This document shows positions 9,476-17,578 of a DNA stretch of 64,000 nucleotides, in pieces. The notes beneath the pieces were generated by a model. It was not told the origin of the DNA and did not search any database. It saw only the letters and a program-made list of their open reading frames with translations. Location: positions 1 to 64,000 of the forward strand of contig NZ_QHKM01000010.1 in assembly GCF_003258365.1 (NCBI RefSeq), written 5' to 3'. Source of the stretch: Hymenobacter edaphi (GTDB taxonomy: Bacteria; Bacteroidota; Bacteroidia; Cytophagales; Hymenobacteraceae). Position 1 is the stretch's first letter, and each line of letters opens with the position of its first letter. The position numbers and the translations under genes are program-made.

Positions 9476-9557
9476 GCGCCGCGGGTGTGGCCGCCCGCGG
9501 CGGTGGGCCATTCCACGCCTGCCCGGCAGCTGTAAGCACCTCCCGACGGGCCGGAGC

Positions 9558-9623
9558 ACACTTTTACAAATGACGAAACCCTTCGCGAGTACTCGCGAAG
9601 GATTTCGTCATTTGTAAAAGTGT
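9558..9623. repeat. 66-bp near-perfect palindrome between convergent GH15 and trehalose genes
   Basis: Left arm 9558-9590 and right arm 9591-9623 are reverse complements over 33 bp with a single mismatch and no loop, centred on CGCGAGT/ACTCGCG. The right arm belongs to the first unit of the adjoining 42-bp tandem array; the left arm is an inverted copy of the same unit. It lies where a bidirectional terminator would be expected and ends in TTTT-containing flanks on both strands. Confidence 0.9.
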
Positions 9624-9779
9624 ATCATGAGTACTCGTGACGTACGTTGCGAACTGATGCAGTACCTCCCGCTTACTCGTGACGGGTTGTGCAGATTGGC
9701 GGAATGCCGCCTGCCTACTCGCGACGCATTTTGCAGCCCGCTGAAGTAGCTCCCGTTTACTCACGGTGGGCTTTGCCAA
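9564..9779 (-). CDS. Possible small repeat peptide encoded by the 42-bp array
   Basis: This is a 71-codon open frame from a TTG at 9779 to a TAA inside the palindrome. It contains five 14-residue repeats (for example PVTSKREVLHQFA and SFASTREGFRHL), and the frame stays open further upstream through one or two more degenerate units. Conservation is at residue level (Ser, basic, acidic, Leu/Phe, Gln/His, Ala), which suggests past or present translation. There is no ATG, no recognised family and no obvious promoter, so it may be a mobile or decaying element. It lies directly downstream of the trehalose synthase fusion on the same strand only in the sense that its 5' end abuts that gene's 3' end. 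Confidence 0.3.
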   Translation of the reverse strand: MAKPTVSKRELLQRAAKCVASRQAAFRQSAQPVTSKREVLHQFATYVTSTHDTLLQMTKSFASTREGFRHL

Positions 9780-9873
9780 TGGCTGAAGCCCCTCCGGTCT
9801 ACTCGCGGGCCGTTTTAGCGGCTCCCAACGGGCCTCCTGTACAGGCGTGGGCGGCGTTGGGCAGTCCGCCGCT
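9590..9873. repeat. Degenerate 42-bp tandem repeat array (about 6-7 units)
   Basis: The motif TACTCGCGA (or close variants) recurs at 9590, 9632, 9674, 9716, 9758 and 9800, exactly 42 bases apart. A weaker copy starts at 9840, and TACTCCTCG at 9874 overlaps the otsAB stop. Units share a consensus with TTTTGCAG near base 15 and CTCCCG near the end but differ at many positions, so this is an old or fast-diverging array. On the minus strand it is an open frame with a 14-residue period: S-[KRT]-[RHQ]-[EDA]-x-[LF]-x-[QH]-x-[AT]. There are no unique spacers of CRISPR type. Confidence 0.85.
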
Positions 9874-12068
9874 TACTCCTCGGCCGCCAGCAGGCCGCGC
9901 AGCAGGCGGCGCACGTCGGCGGTGTTGCGCACGGCGTACTTGGCAAAGGAGCGGATATCGGTGCCGACTTTCACGGAGTAGGCGTCGTCGGGAATGGCGC
10001 GGAACGTGTCCTCGTCGGTGCGGTCGTCGCCGATGGCCAGGATAAAATCGGGCTGCATTTCCTGCACCCAGCGGGCGGCGGCGGTGCCCTTGTCGACGCC
10101 GGCGTTTTTCACCTCCACCACCTTGTTGCCGTCAAGGGTAATCAGGCCGCTGCCCTGCCCGATGAAGGTGAGGTGGGTGAGCATGTCCTGGGCCCGTTCG
10201 CGGCCCAGGTCGGGGTCGGTGCGGCGGTAGTGCCACACCAGGGCGTAGTCCTTTTCCTCGATAAAGGAGCCGGCCGTGCGGGCCACGTACTGCTCCATAA
10301 TGGCCCGGATATCGGGCTTCCAGTCGTTGCGCAGGGGCTGAATCATCTGCCAGTCCTGCCCGCGCTTGCGCAGCCACACGCCGTGCTCGGCAATGAAGTC
10401 CACCGGCAGGTCGCCCAGCCACTCGGCCAGGGTGTGCCGGTCGCGGCCCGAAATGATGACCACGTGGTTGCGGGCGTCGGCGCAGAGCTCGGCCAGCAGC
10501 TGGCGCAGATTTTCTTCGGGGCGCACCTGCTTGGGGTTGGCGTGGAAGGGCATCAGCGTGCCGTCGTAGTCGAGCAGGAGCAGGCGGCGGTTGGCCTGCT
10601 GAAACTGCGTCATCATCTGCTGCCGGGTGGCGTCGTCGAGCAAATCGGTGCTCAGGGCGCCCTGCTTGATCTTGCTGTAGGCCAGGCGGTCCATAAACAG
10701 CTCCACCCAGGCGTGGATGTTGTAGCGCTGCACGATGGCCTGCAGCCCCTGCATGCGCTGCTGCTGCTCTTCTTCGGGCATCATCAGGGCCTCAAACAGC
10801 GTGTCGGCCACCTGCGAGGTATCGGTGGGGTTGATGATGAGCGCGTCGGACAGCTCGCGGGCGGCGCCGGCCCGCTCGCTGAGCACCAGCACCCCGTGCT
10901 GGTCGAGCTTGCTGGCCACGAATTCCTTGGCTACCAGGTTCATCCCGTCGCGCATGGGCGTCACCAGGGCCACGTCGGCCAGCCGGTACAGCGCCGACAG
11001 CTCCTCCACCGGGTAGGAGCGGTAGAAGTACTGAATCGGCGACCAGCTGATGGTGCGGTACTGCCCGTTGATGCGTCCCACCAGCTCGTCGATTTCCTCC
11101 TTCAGGGCCTGGTACTGGGCTACCTGGTCGCGCGAGGGCACCACCAGCATGAGCAGGGTCACGTGGTTGTGCAGCTCGGGGTGGCGGGTGAGCAGCAGCT
11201 CGAAGGCCCGCAGGCGCTGGGCAATGCCCTTGGTGTAGTCGAGCCGGTCGATGCTGAGCACCACGCGCTGGCCCTGCAGGGCCTCGCGGTACTCGTGCTC
11301 CAGGCGGCGGGCCTCCTCGGAGGCGGCCACTTCGGCGTACTTGTCGTAGTCGATGCCCATCGGGAAGGCGTCGACGAGCACGGCGCGGGTGCCGGTTTCC
11401 ACCAGCCCGTCGCGGCGCGAGAGGTTCAGCAGGCGCTCGGTGGCGCTCAGGAAGTGGCGCACGTAGCCGTAGGTGTGGAAGCCGATGAGGTCGGCCCCGA
11501 GCATGCCGCGCAGCAGCTGCTCACGCCAGGGCAGGGCCCGAAACAGCTCGTAGGACGGAAACGGAATGTGCAGGAAGAAACCGATGGTGGCTTCGGGCAG
11601 CCGCTCGCGCAGCATGCCGGGCAGCAAGAGCAGCTGGTAGTCGTGCACCCAGATGGTGTCTTCGGGCCCGGCCAGGGCGGCCACCGCGTCGCAGAACTTG
11701 CGGTTGACGGCCTCGTAGGCCTCCCAGGTGTGGGGCTCAAACTGCGCGAACTGGGCGAAGTAGTGAAAGGTCGGCCAGAGGGTTTCGTTGCTGAAGCCCT
11801 CGTAGAAATCCTTGATTTCCTGCTCGGTGAGAAACACCGGCTGCATGTGGTCGGCCGTCAGCTGCTCGGTCACGCGCTGCTCGTCCTCGGGCGAGTCGAG
11901 GTACTGGCCGGGCCAGCCCACCCACACGTTCTCCCCGCGCCGGTAAATGGAGCCCAAGCCGGTGGCCAGGCCGCCCTCGCTGGGGCTGAACTGCAGCTCC
12001 CCCTCGGAGCTGCGGGATACTTTGGTCGGCAGGCGGTTTGAGACGATAAGGGTCCGGGACATAGGCAT
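9873..12068 (-). CDS. Bifunctional trehalose-6-phosphate synthase/trehalose-phosphatase
   Basis: A 731-residue cytoplasmic fusion that makes trehalose from UDP-glucose and glucose-6-phosphate and then removes the phosphate. Residues 1 to about 470 are a GT20 OtsA domain ([10 protein letters not shown] at the N-terminus; [14 protein letters not shown] donor-site motif). Residues about 490-731 are a HAD-type OtsB domain with the nucleophile motif [13 protein letters not shown] (D500, D502) and the distal motif [10 protein letters not shown]. Fused OtsA-OtsB proteins are common in Bacteroidota. Two starts are possible (ATG at 12068 or 12062). The gene follows galM by 92 bases on the same strand and may share its transcript. 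Trehalose implies osmotic or desiccation protection. Confidence 0.95.
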   Translation of the reverse strand: MPMSRTLIVSNRLPTKVSRSSEGELQFSPSEGGLATGLGSIYRRGENVWVGWPGQYLDSPEDEQRVTEQLTADHMQPVFLTEQEIKDFYEGFSNETLWPTFHYFAQFAQFEPHTWEAYEAVNRKFCDAVAALAGPEDTIWVHDYQLLLLPGMLRERLPEATIGFFLHIPFPSYELFRALPWREQLLRGMLGADLIGFHTYGYVRHFLSATERLLNLSRRDGLVETGTRAVLVDAFPMGIDYDKYAEVAASEEARRLEHEYREALQGQRVVLSIDRLDYTKGIAQRLRAFELLLTRHPELHNHVTLLMLVVPSRDQVAQYQALKEEIDELVGRINGQYRTISWSPIQYFYRSYPVEELSALYRLADVALVTPMRDGMNLVAKEFVASKLDQHGVLVLSERAGAARELSDALIINPTDTSQVADTLFEALMMPEEEQQQRMQGLQAIVQRYNIHAWVELFMDRLAYSKIKQGALSTDLLDDATRQQMMTQFQQANRRLLLLDYDGTLMPFHANPKQVRPEENLRQLLAELCADARNHVVIISGRDRHTLAEWLGDLPVDFIAEHGVWLRKRGQDWQMIQPLRNDWKPDIRAIMEQYVARTAGSFIEEKDYALVWHYRRTDPDLGRERAQDMLTHLTFIGQGSGLITLDGNKVVEVKNAGVDKGTAAARWVQEMQPDFILAIGDDRTDEDTFRAIPDDAYSVKVGTDIRSFAKYAVRNTADVRRLLRGLLAAEE

Positions 12069-12160
12069 TCAGGAATGGTTCAGACTCCATACTACGTCGA
12101 TTTATCCGCTTTGGCCGGTTTCGCCCGGTCCACTGCCCCGCCGCGGACGCCCCGAACCAC

Positions 12161-13222
12161 TCAGCTTTTCACCCCGAAGCGGTACTCGGTGACGGAGCTG
12201 AACAGCTCGCCCGGGCGCAGCACCGTCGAGGGAAACGTGGGCTGGTTGGGCGAGTCGGGGAAGTGCTGGGTTTCCAGGCAAAAACCGGCGTACCGGCCGT
12301 AAGGAAGGCCGTTTTTGCCCGTCAGCGAGCCGTCGAGGAAGTTGCCGGTGTAGCACTGCACGCCGGGCTGATCGGTGCGCACTTCCAGGGTGCGGCCCGA
12401 GGTGGGCTCGTAGGCCGTGGCCACCAGCCGGAAATTTTCGCCCCCGCCGAGCGTCCAATTGTGGTCGTAGCCGCCCGGCACCTGCCCGATGCGCGCCCCG
12501 ATGGCGTGCGGCCGGGTGAAGTCGAAGGGCGTGCCCTGCACCGGGCGCAGCTCCCCGGTCGGAATCAACGTGTCGTCGACCACGGTGTAGCGCTCCGCGT
12601 GCAGCTGCAGCTCGTGGCCGAGCACGTCGGGCTGAGCACCGGCGCTGAGGTTGAAGTAGGCGTGGTTGGTCAGGTTCAGCACCGTGGCCCGGTCGGTGGT
12701 GGCCGCGTAGCTGATGCGCAGCCCGTGGTCGGGCGTGAGGGCATACACCACCGATACCGTCAGCGTGCCGGGGTAGCCTTCCTCACCGTCGGGGCTGATG
12801 TAGGTCAGGCGCAGGGCGGGCGTGGGCTCTACCAGCACTTCGGCCTGCCACAGCACCTTATCGAAGCCCCGCCGCCCGCCGTGCAGGTGGTTGGGGCCGT
12901 TGTTGGTTGCCAGCTGATACGTCTGCCCATCCAGCTCAAACCGGCCCCGGGCAATGCGGTTGCCGAAGCGCCCGATCAGCGCCCCGAAGTACGGCCCGGC
13001 CTGCTGGTAGGCCTCGCTCCGGTAGCCGTCGAGCGTATCGAAACCCAGCACTACGTCGCCGGGCTGGCCGTGGCGGTCGGGCGCGAGTAGGTGGGTGAGC
13101 GTGCCGCCGTAGTTGGTGATGCGCGCTTCGAGGCCGCGGCCGTTGCGCAGGGTAAATAGCTGGACGGTTTGCCCGTCGGGCAGCTGGCCGAATTCGGCGG
13201 CGGTGATGAGCGGCTCGGACAT
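12161..13222 (-). CDS. galM: Aldose 1-epimerase (galactose mutarotase)
   Basis: A 353-residue enzyme that interconverts the alpha and beta anomers of galactose or glucose, providing alpha-D-galactose to galactokinase. Family signatures are present: FGNRIARGRF and NNGPNHLHGG in the substrate site, LTNHAYFNLS with the catalytic histidine region, GYDHNW, and QPGVQCYTGNFLDG with the downstream catalytic Glu region (CLETQHFPDSPN). There is no signal peptide, so it is cytoplasmic. Galactokinase is encoded divergently 2.3 kb away with a GH43 gene between, consistent with a galactose/arabinogalactan utilisation locus. It probably co-transcribes with otsAB downstream. Confidence 0.96.
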   Translation of the reverse strand: MSEPLITAAEFGQLPDGQTVQLFTLRNGRGLEARITNYGGTLTHLLAPDRHGQPGDVVLGFDTLDGYRSEAYQQAGPYFGALIGRFGNRIARGRFELDGQTYQLATNNGPNHLHGGRRGFDKVLWQAEVLVEPTPALRLTYISPDGEEGYPGTLTVSVVYALTPDHGLRISYAATTDRATVLNLTNHAYFNLSAGAQPDVLGHELQLHAERYTVVDDTLIPTGELRPVQGTPFDFTRPHAIGARIGQVPGGYDHNWTLGGGENFRLVATAYEPTSGRTLEVRTDQPGVQCYTGNFLDGSLTGKNGLPYGRYAGFCLETQHFPDSPNQPTFPSTVLRPGELFSSVTEYRFGVKS

Positions 13223-13326
13223 AGCAGGTCGGGGTAGCGGGTTTCCGGCCGAAGTCTACGCACGAATCGGCAAACCGGCTGCCCCAGAACGCAGCCGCCC
13301 CGACAATCCGAGGACTGCCGAGGCGG

Positions 13327-13437
13327 TGTAGCGCGGGCCTCAAGCCCGCGTTCGGCCGGACGATTGTCGTGGAACAGCCACCGTCCAGACGACAGGAATT
13401 ACCATCTGCCGGACGCGGGCTTGAGGCCCGCGCTACA
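13327..13437. repeat. REP-like inverted repeat (TGTAGCGCGGGCC type)
   Basis: Perfect 25-bp arms (13327-13351 and 13413-13437) enclose a 61-base centre. Each arm is itself an imperfect hairpin (GCGGGCCTCAAGCCCGC), so the element can form two small stem-loops or one long one. It lies between the GH43 gene and galM. The terminal TGTAGCGCG is shared with the element at 54543-54591, indicating a dispersed family. Confidence 0.85.
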
Positions 13438-13439
13438 AG

Positions 13440-15023
13440 CTAGCGTTGGTTGCGCAGCTGGAACTGGCCGAACGTCACCGTTGCCGATTCCTCGCCCTGG
13501 GCAATCAGGCCCACGCGCACGCCCCGGTCCCAGGGCGGCAGGTAGGTGCCGTTGATGGCGAAGCCCTCGGTGCGCAGCGGTTCCCAGCGGCGGCCGCCGT
13601 CGGGGCTATAGGCGAAGCGGTAGCGGCTGCCGCCCCAGCACTCCAGGCGCAGGCCCAGCGCGGCGCAGGGCTCCAGCAGCACGTCGGCCAGGCGGTTTTT
13701 CTTGCCCGATTTCACGTGCCAGAGCTGCAGGCGGTTGTCGCCGAAGGCCAGCACCAGGGCGTTGTACGGGTCGCCCACGGCGCCGAGGCCGGCGAAGGTG
13801 CCCTCGGTCAGGGTGGCGGCATCCACCACCACGCTGGCGGTGTAGGTGGCGGCGTAGGTGCGGCGGGCCAGCAGACTGCCCAGGCGGGCAGGATTGGCGC
13901 CCAGCTGCAGCCGGTTATCGGCCAGATTCAGGCGGGGCAGCACGCCCACGGGCCACTGCCAGCCCAGGTCCAGGGTTTCGCCCCGGAAATGGTCGGTCAC
14001 GTTTAGCACGCTTACGTCGGCCAGCGGAGTCGCCTGCGGGCTGTTGTTTACGAACTCGGGCCAGCCCTGGGCGTTCCAGGTGAATTCGCTCAACAGGCCC
14101 TGCCGGCCCACAAACTCGTGGCTGTTGGCGGCGTAGGCGTGGTGCAGCAGAAACCAGCGGCCGTCTTTTTCGGCCACGGTGCCGTGGCCGGGGCACTTCC
14201 AGGTGCTGTTATCGGTCAGGATGGGGTTCTGCGGGCACTTTTCCCAGGGGCCGAGCAAGGTGCGCGAGCGGGCTACGCCCTCGGCGTAGGTGCAGTACTT
14301 GCCGCAGCAGGCATTGCCGGCGTAGAACATGTAGAAGTAGCCGCCGTGGTGCACCATGGCCGAGCCTTCCACCAGCGGCCCTTCCCAGGGCGCGTCGTTG
14401 CGAAACAGCTCGTGGCGCGGGCCCGTCAGCTGCAGGGTCTGCTCGTCGATCTGCTGGGCCCAAATGGGCGTGGGCTCGTTGCGGCTGTTGCCGTCGTTTT
14501 TCCAGACCAGGTGCAGCACCCCGTGCTCGTCGCGGACGGGGTAGCCGTCGATGGAGCCGGCCGCCTCGCTCACCAGCGGGCCGTGGTCGGTGTAGGGGCC
14601 TTCGGGGCGCTCGGCGCTGGCCACGGCCACGCTCAGCACGCCGCCGCGCTGGCGGGCGGTGTAGTATAGGTACACCCGGCCGCCCTCGCAGAACAGCTCC
14701 GGCGCCCAGAAATTCGAGTCGCACCAGTCGGGCAGGCGGCCGGGAAACACGTGGCTCACCAGCTCCCAGTGGATCAGGTCGTGGCTTTTGAAAATGGGGA
14801 ATACGGCGCCCCACTCGGCCGTGGTGGCCGACGCGTAGTACGCGTCGCCGATGCGGCAGATGGTGGGGTCGGGAAAGTCGCCGGGCAGCACCAGCCGGTC
14901 GTAGCTGACGCGGGTGGGCGCGGTGGGCGCGTGCAAGTCAGGGGCGTGCAGCTCCGAGTGGGGCGTGTGCCAGGAGGTGTCCGGCAACGAAGCCAGCGGG
15001 CTCGATTCGAAGTCGAATAACAC
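13440..15023 (-). CDS. Family 43-type glycosyl hydrolase
   Basis: A 527-residue enzyme with an N-terminal five-bladed beta-propeller of GH43/GH32 type. The motif PGDFPDPTIC near the start carries the catalytic base Asp, DSNFWAPELF follows, and WEGPLVEGSAMV supplies the likely Glu acid. GHGTVAEKDGRWF is another conserved blade element. Residues from about 340 form a concanavalin-like C-terminal beta-sandwich, as in beta-xylosidases and arabinofuranosidases. There is no in-frame ATG near the start. GTG at 15023 is chosen, with a TTG at 15074 as alternative. No signal peptide is evident. Substrates are probably arabinosides, xylosides or galactosides; the galM/galK neighbours favour a galactose-containing glycan, which is inference. 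Confidence 0.85.
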   Translation of the reverse strand: MLFDFESSPLASLPDTSWHTPHSELHAPDLHAPTAPTRVSYDRLVLPGDFPDPTICRIGDAYYASATTAEWGAVFPIFKSHDLIHWELVSHVFPGRLPDWCDSNFWAPELFCEGGRVYLYYTARQRGGVLSVAVASAERPEGPYTDHGPLVSEAAGSIDGYPVRDEHGVLHLVWKNDGNSRNEPTPIWAQQIDEQTLQLTGPRHELFRNDAPWEGPLVEGSAMVHHGGYFYMFYAGNACCGKYCTYAEGVARSRTLLGPWEKCPQNPILTDNSTWKCPGHGTVAEKDGRWFLLHHAYAANSHEFVGRQGLLSEFTWNAQGWPEFVNNSPQATPLADVSVLNVTDHFRGETLDLGWQWPVGVLPRLNLADNRLQLGANPARLGSLLARRTYAATYTASVVVDAATLTEGTFAGLGAVGDPYNALVLAFGDNRLQLWHVKSGKKNRLADVLLEPCAALGLRLECWGGSRYRFAYSPDGGRRWEPLRTEGFAINGTYLPPWDRGVRVGLIAQGEESATVTFGQFQLRNQR

Positions 15024-15493
15024 GGCAGGGGAGATTGAGGTGGGAAATGGGGCCAACCCGGCAAGTCTCGTCAACGCCTGACCGCCGCGCCTCCCCGAAC
15101 GTCCGGGGTTCAGTCAAAAGGCGGGCCAAACCAGTGTTAGATTTAGGACTTACCAGGGAAAGATTGTACCTGCTATACAACTTCGACTTAACCCGGAAAA
15201 GTGTTCTGCGGCAACGAAAAACGCCGAACGCGGCGGGGTATCCAATGGTTCGGCGTTTTCGACTTTTCGAAGTTAGCGAAACTCTCCGCATTCAAACTCA
15301 GTAGTTGCGCCTTTTTTTGCTGAAAGCTGCCTTTTCGGCGCCCAAAAGCCGGAAATAAGCGCCGAACTTCCTGCGGAGTTGCCCGCCGCGCGCCGGGTTT
15401 TCCGCCCCCGAGACGCGGGCCGGCTTCGGCCACGGCCGCCGAATCTGCGTAGTGGCTAAGCCCCTTGCTGCTTAGCTTTTACTTCTCGCTGCC
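15024..15493. promoter_or_regulatory. Divergent promoter region between GH43 and galK
   Basis: This 470-base region drives two divergent genes. It contains an AT-rich segment at about 15130-15210 and the hairpin at 15218-15259. Near galK, TAGCTTTT (15473-15480) is one base from TAnnTTTG and 13 bases before the ATG. No protein gene is seen in it. Confidence 0.5.
15218..15259. terminator. Terminator-like hairpin within the GH43/galK divergent region
   Basis: Perfect 12-bp arms (15218-15229 and 15248-15259; AAAACGCCGAAC and complement) with flanking A and T runs on both sides look like a bidirectional intrinsic terminator. Because both flanking genes point away, it would act as an attenuator or insulator rather than a 3' terminator. 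Confidence 0.65.
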
Positions 15494-16702
15494 ATGCCCG
15501 CTCAAACCGTCGCCACCGCCTTCCAACGCCACTTCGGCTACGCCGCACCGCTGCTGGTGCGCGCCCCCGGCCGCATCAACCTCATCGGGGAGCACACCGA
15601 CTACAACCTGGGCTACGTGCTGCCGGCGGCCATCGACAAGGAAATCTACTTCGCCGTGGGCCTGAACAGCGGCAGCGAAATCCGCCTCGTCTCGCACGAT
15701 CTGAACGACTGCTGCACCGTGGCCGTGGATCAGCTGCACCGCACCGATACGCAGTGGGCCAACTACCTGCTGGGCGTGGCCGCGCAGCTGCAGAAGCGCG
15801 GCGTGGTACTGGCCGGCTTCGACTGCGTATTCGGGGGCAACGTGCCGGTGGGGGCGGGCATGTCCTCGTCGGCGGCGGTGGAGTGCGGGCTGGCCTTTGC
15901 GCTGGATCAGCTACTGGGCACCCACATCGACAAGATGACCCTGGCCCACGTGGCGCAGAAGGCCGAGCACGAGTACGCGGGCGTCATGTGCGGGCTGATG
16001 GACCAGTTTGCCAGCCTTTTCGGCCGCGACGGGCAGGTGGTGCGCCTGGACTGCCGCTCGCTGGCCTACGCGTACTTCCCCTTCGATACCGACGCCTGCC
16101 GCCTGGTGCTCTGCAACTCGGGCGTGAAGCACAGCCTGGCCGACTCGGAGTACAACAAGCGCCGCCAGGAGTGCGAGCGGGGCGTGCAGCTGCTGCAGCA
16201 GCACTACCCCGACGTGAAAAGCCTGCGCGACGCGACGCTGCAGCAGCTGGAGCAGCACCAGGCCGAATTCGATGAAGTAACCTACCGCCGCTGCCGCTAC
16301 GTGGTGCAGGAAAACCAGCGCGTGCTCGACGCCTGCGAAGCGTTGCAGCGCCGCGACCTGGCCGCCGTCGGCCGGCTCATGCACGCCTCCCACGCCGGCC
16401 TGCGCGACGAGTACGAGGTGAGCTGCCCCGAGCTGGACGCGCTGGAGGAAGCCGCCCGCGGCCTGCCCGGCGTGTACGGCGCCCGCATGATGGGCGGCGG
16501 CTTCGGCGGCTGCACCCTCAACCTGGTGGCCCCCGCCCACGTCGAGGCCTTCATCCAGACCGTCGGCCAGGCCTACCAGCGCCGCTTCGGCCGCCCGCTG
16601 GAAACCTACCAGACCAGCATCGTGGCCGGCGTGTCGGAAGCCGAAATCGGTGAGCTGCCGGTGGTAAACAAAACCGCCCCGGCACCCGAGGACTGCGCTT
16701 AA
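15494..16702 (+). CDS. galK: Galactokinase
   Basis: A 402-residue GHMP kinase that phosphorylates alpha-D-galactose to galactose-1-phosphate, the first step of the Leloir pathway in the cytoplasm. All three signature motifs are present: APGRINLIGEHTDYNLGYV (residues about 24-42), the ATP-binding VPVGAGMSSSAAVECGLA, and ARMMGGGFGGCTLNLV near the C-terminus. MCGLMDQFASLFG holds the catalytic Asp region. Length is normal for the family. The ATG at 15494 gives the expected N-terminus. It pairs with galM (12161-13222); galT and galE are not in the window. It is followed by a strong bidirectional terminator. Confidence 0.97.
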   Translation: MPAQTVATAFQRHFGYAAPLLVRAPGRINLIGEHTDYNLGYVLPAAIDKEIYFAVGLNSGSEIRLVSHDLNDCCTVAVDQLHRTDTQWANYLLGVAAQLQKRGVVLAGFDCVFGGNVPVGAGMSSSAAVECGLAFALDQLLGTHIDKMTLAHVAQKAEHEYAGVMCGLMDQFASLFGRDGQVVRLDCRSLAYAYFPFDTDACRLVLCNSGVKHSLADSEYNKRRQECERGVQLLQQHYPDVKSLRDATLQQLEQHQAEFDEVTYRRCRYVVQENQRVLDACEALQRRDLAAVGRLMHASHAGLRDEYEVSCPELDALEEAARGLPGVYGARMMGGGFGGCTLNLVAPAHVEAFIQTVGQAYQRRFGRPLETYQTSIVAGVSEAEIGELPVVNKTAPAPEDCA

Positions 16703-16788
16703 GATGTAGGGCCAGAGGCCGCTCGGGTAAGCTGTTAGCCCGTGGAACGGTCCGGCCGCGCGCAGCGCAACGGAGCCAGGCGGGAAAC

Positions 16789-16840
16789 TATCAACAAACA
16801 GGCCGTCGTGCGTTGCAGCACGACGGCCTGTTTGTTGATA
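16789..16840. terminator. Bidirectional terminator after galK
   Basis: A perfect 23-bp inverted repeat (16789-16811 with 16818-16840) with a 6-base loop has ends rich in A and T on each strand. It sits between convergent galK and the outer-membrane protein gene. Confidence 0.9.
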
Positions 16841-16879
16841 CATAACCCGTTTAGCCGCCACGAATACCCGCCGAAACGG

Positions 16880-17578
16880 TTACAGGTCGAACTTCACCCC
16901 GAAGCCCAGGGTCAGGATTTCGTGTACGCCCAGGCCGCCGAGGTTGGTGAAGATGCTCGACAGGTACAGGTCGTTGGTGCCCAGCTCGTAGTAGGCCCCG
17001 AGGGTGCGCGGGTGCCCGTAGCGGGTGCGGCCGATGACGCGGCTGACCTTGCCGCCCACAAAGCCCCCGATGCGCGTGCGCGACGACCACCAGTAGTAGC
17101 CCTTCTCGTATTTCCCGTCGCGGGAGTTGTTGAGGCCCTGGCTGGCCGTGTGGCTCACCAGCGCCCCCACCGTAAAGGGGCGCACCTGCCAGCGGCCTTG
17201 GGCCACGGGCAGCGTCCAGGGCGAGTAGCCGGCCTTGCCGGTGAAAATGCCCATGGGCGTAATGCTGTACCGGCTCGGCACGTAGCCCGCCAGCACGTCG
17301 ATGTCGACGCGGCCGCGCAGGGTGGTGTAGCCCACGCCGGCCGTAATCAGGCCCTGCCCGGCGGCGGTTTGCAGCAGCAGGTGATGCGGGCGGTACCAGG
17401 GCTGGGCCGTGAGGCCGGCGGGCGCGGCGGTTTCGGCCGGCTCGGGCGCGGTAGCCGGGGCGGGGGGCGCTACCAGGGCCAGGCTGAGCGTATCGAGCGC
17501 GGCGGGCGCGGCCGACTGGGCGGCGGCGGGCCGCAGCGGCGCCAGCAGCAGAAGCGGAAGCAGGAAGGAGCGGCTCAT
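16880..17578 (-). CDS. Predicted outer-membrane beta-barrel protein
   Basis: A 232-residue exported protein of unknown function. It has a signal peptide (FLLPLLLLAPLRPAAAQ), a short Ala/Pro-rich linker to about residue 55, and then alternating hydrophobic/aromatic strands (for example RGRVDIDVLAGYVPSRY and KYEKGYYWWSSRTRIGGFVGG) ending in TLGFGVKFDL, a typical barrel C-terminus. I do not recognise a named family. Its ATG overlaps the stop codon of the metallophosphoesterase gene by one base (TAATG), so the two are translationally coupled and probably act together at the envelope. Confidence 0.7.
   Translation of the reverse strand: MSRSFLLPLLLLAPLRPAAAQSAAPAALDTLSLALVAPPAPATAPEPAETAAPAGLTAQPWYRPHHLLLQTAAGQGLITAGVGYTTLRGRVDIDVLAGYVPSRYSITPMGIFTGKAGYSPWTLPVAQGRWQVRPFTVGALVSHTASQGLNNSRDGKYEKGYYWWSSRTRIGGFVGGKVSRVIGRTRYGHPRTLGAYYELGTNDLYLSSIFTNLGGLGVHEILTLGFGVKFDL

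Noticed and set aside
9590-9873. CRISPR array
   Set aside because: The 42-base units are contiguous and degenerate, with no unique spacers, and no cas gene is present.
10173-12041. 622-codon plus-strand frame over the trehalose synthase fusion
   Set aside because: The translation is His/Val/Gly-rich without any motif; the minus strand carries complete OtsA and OtsB signatures.
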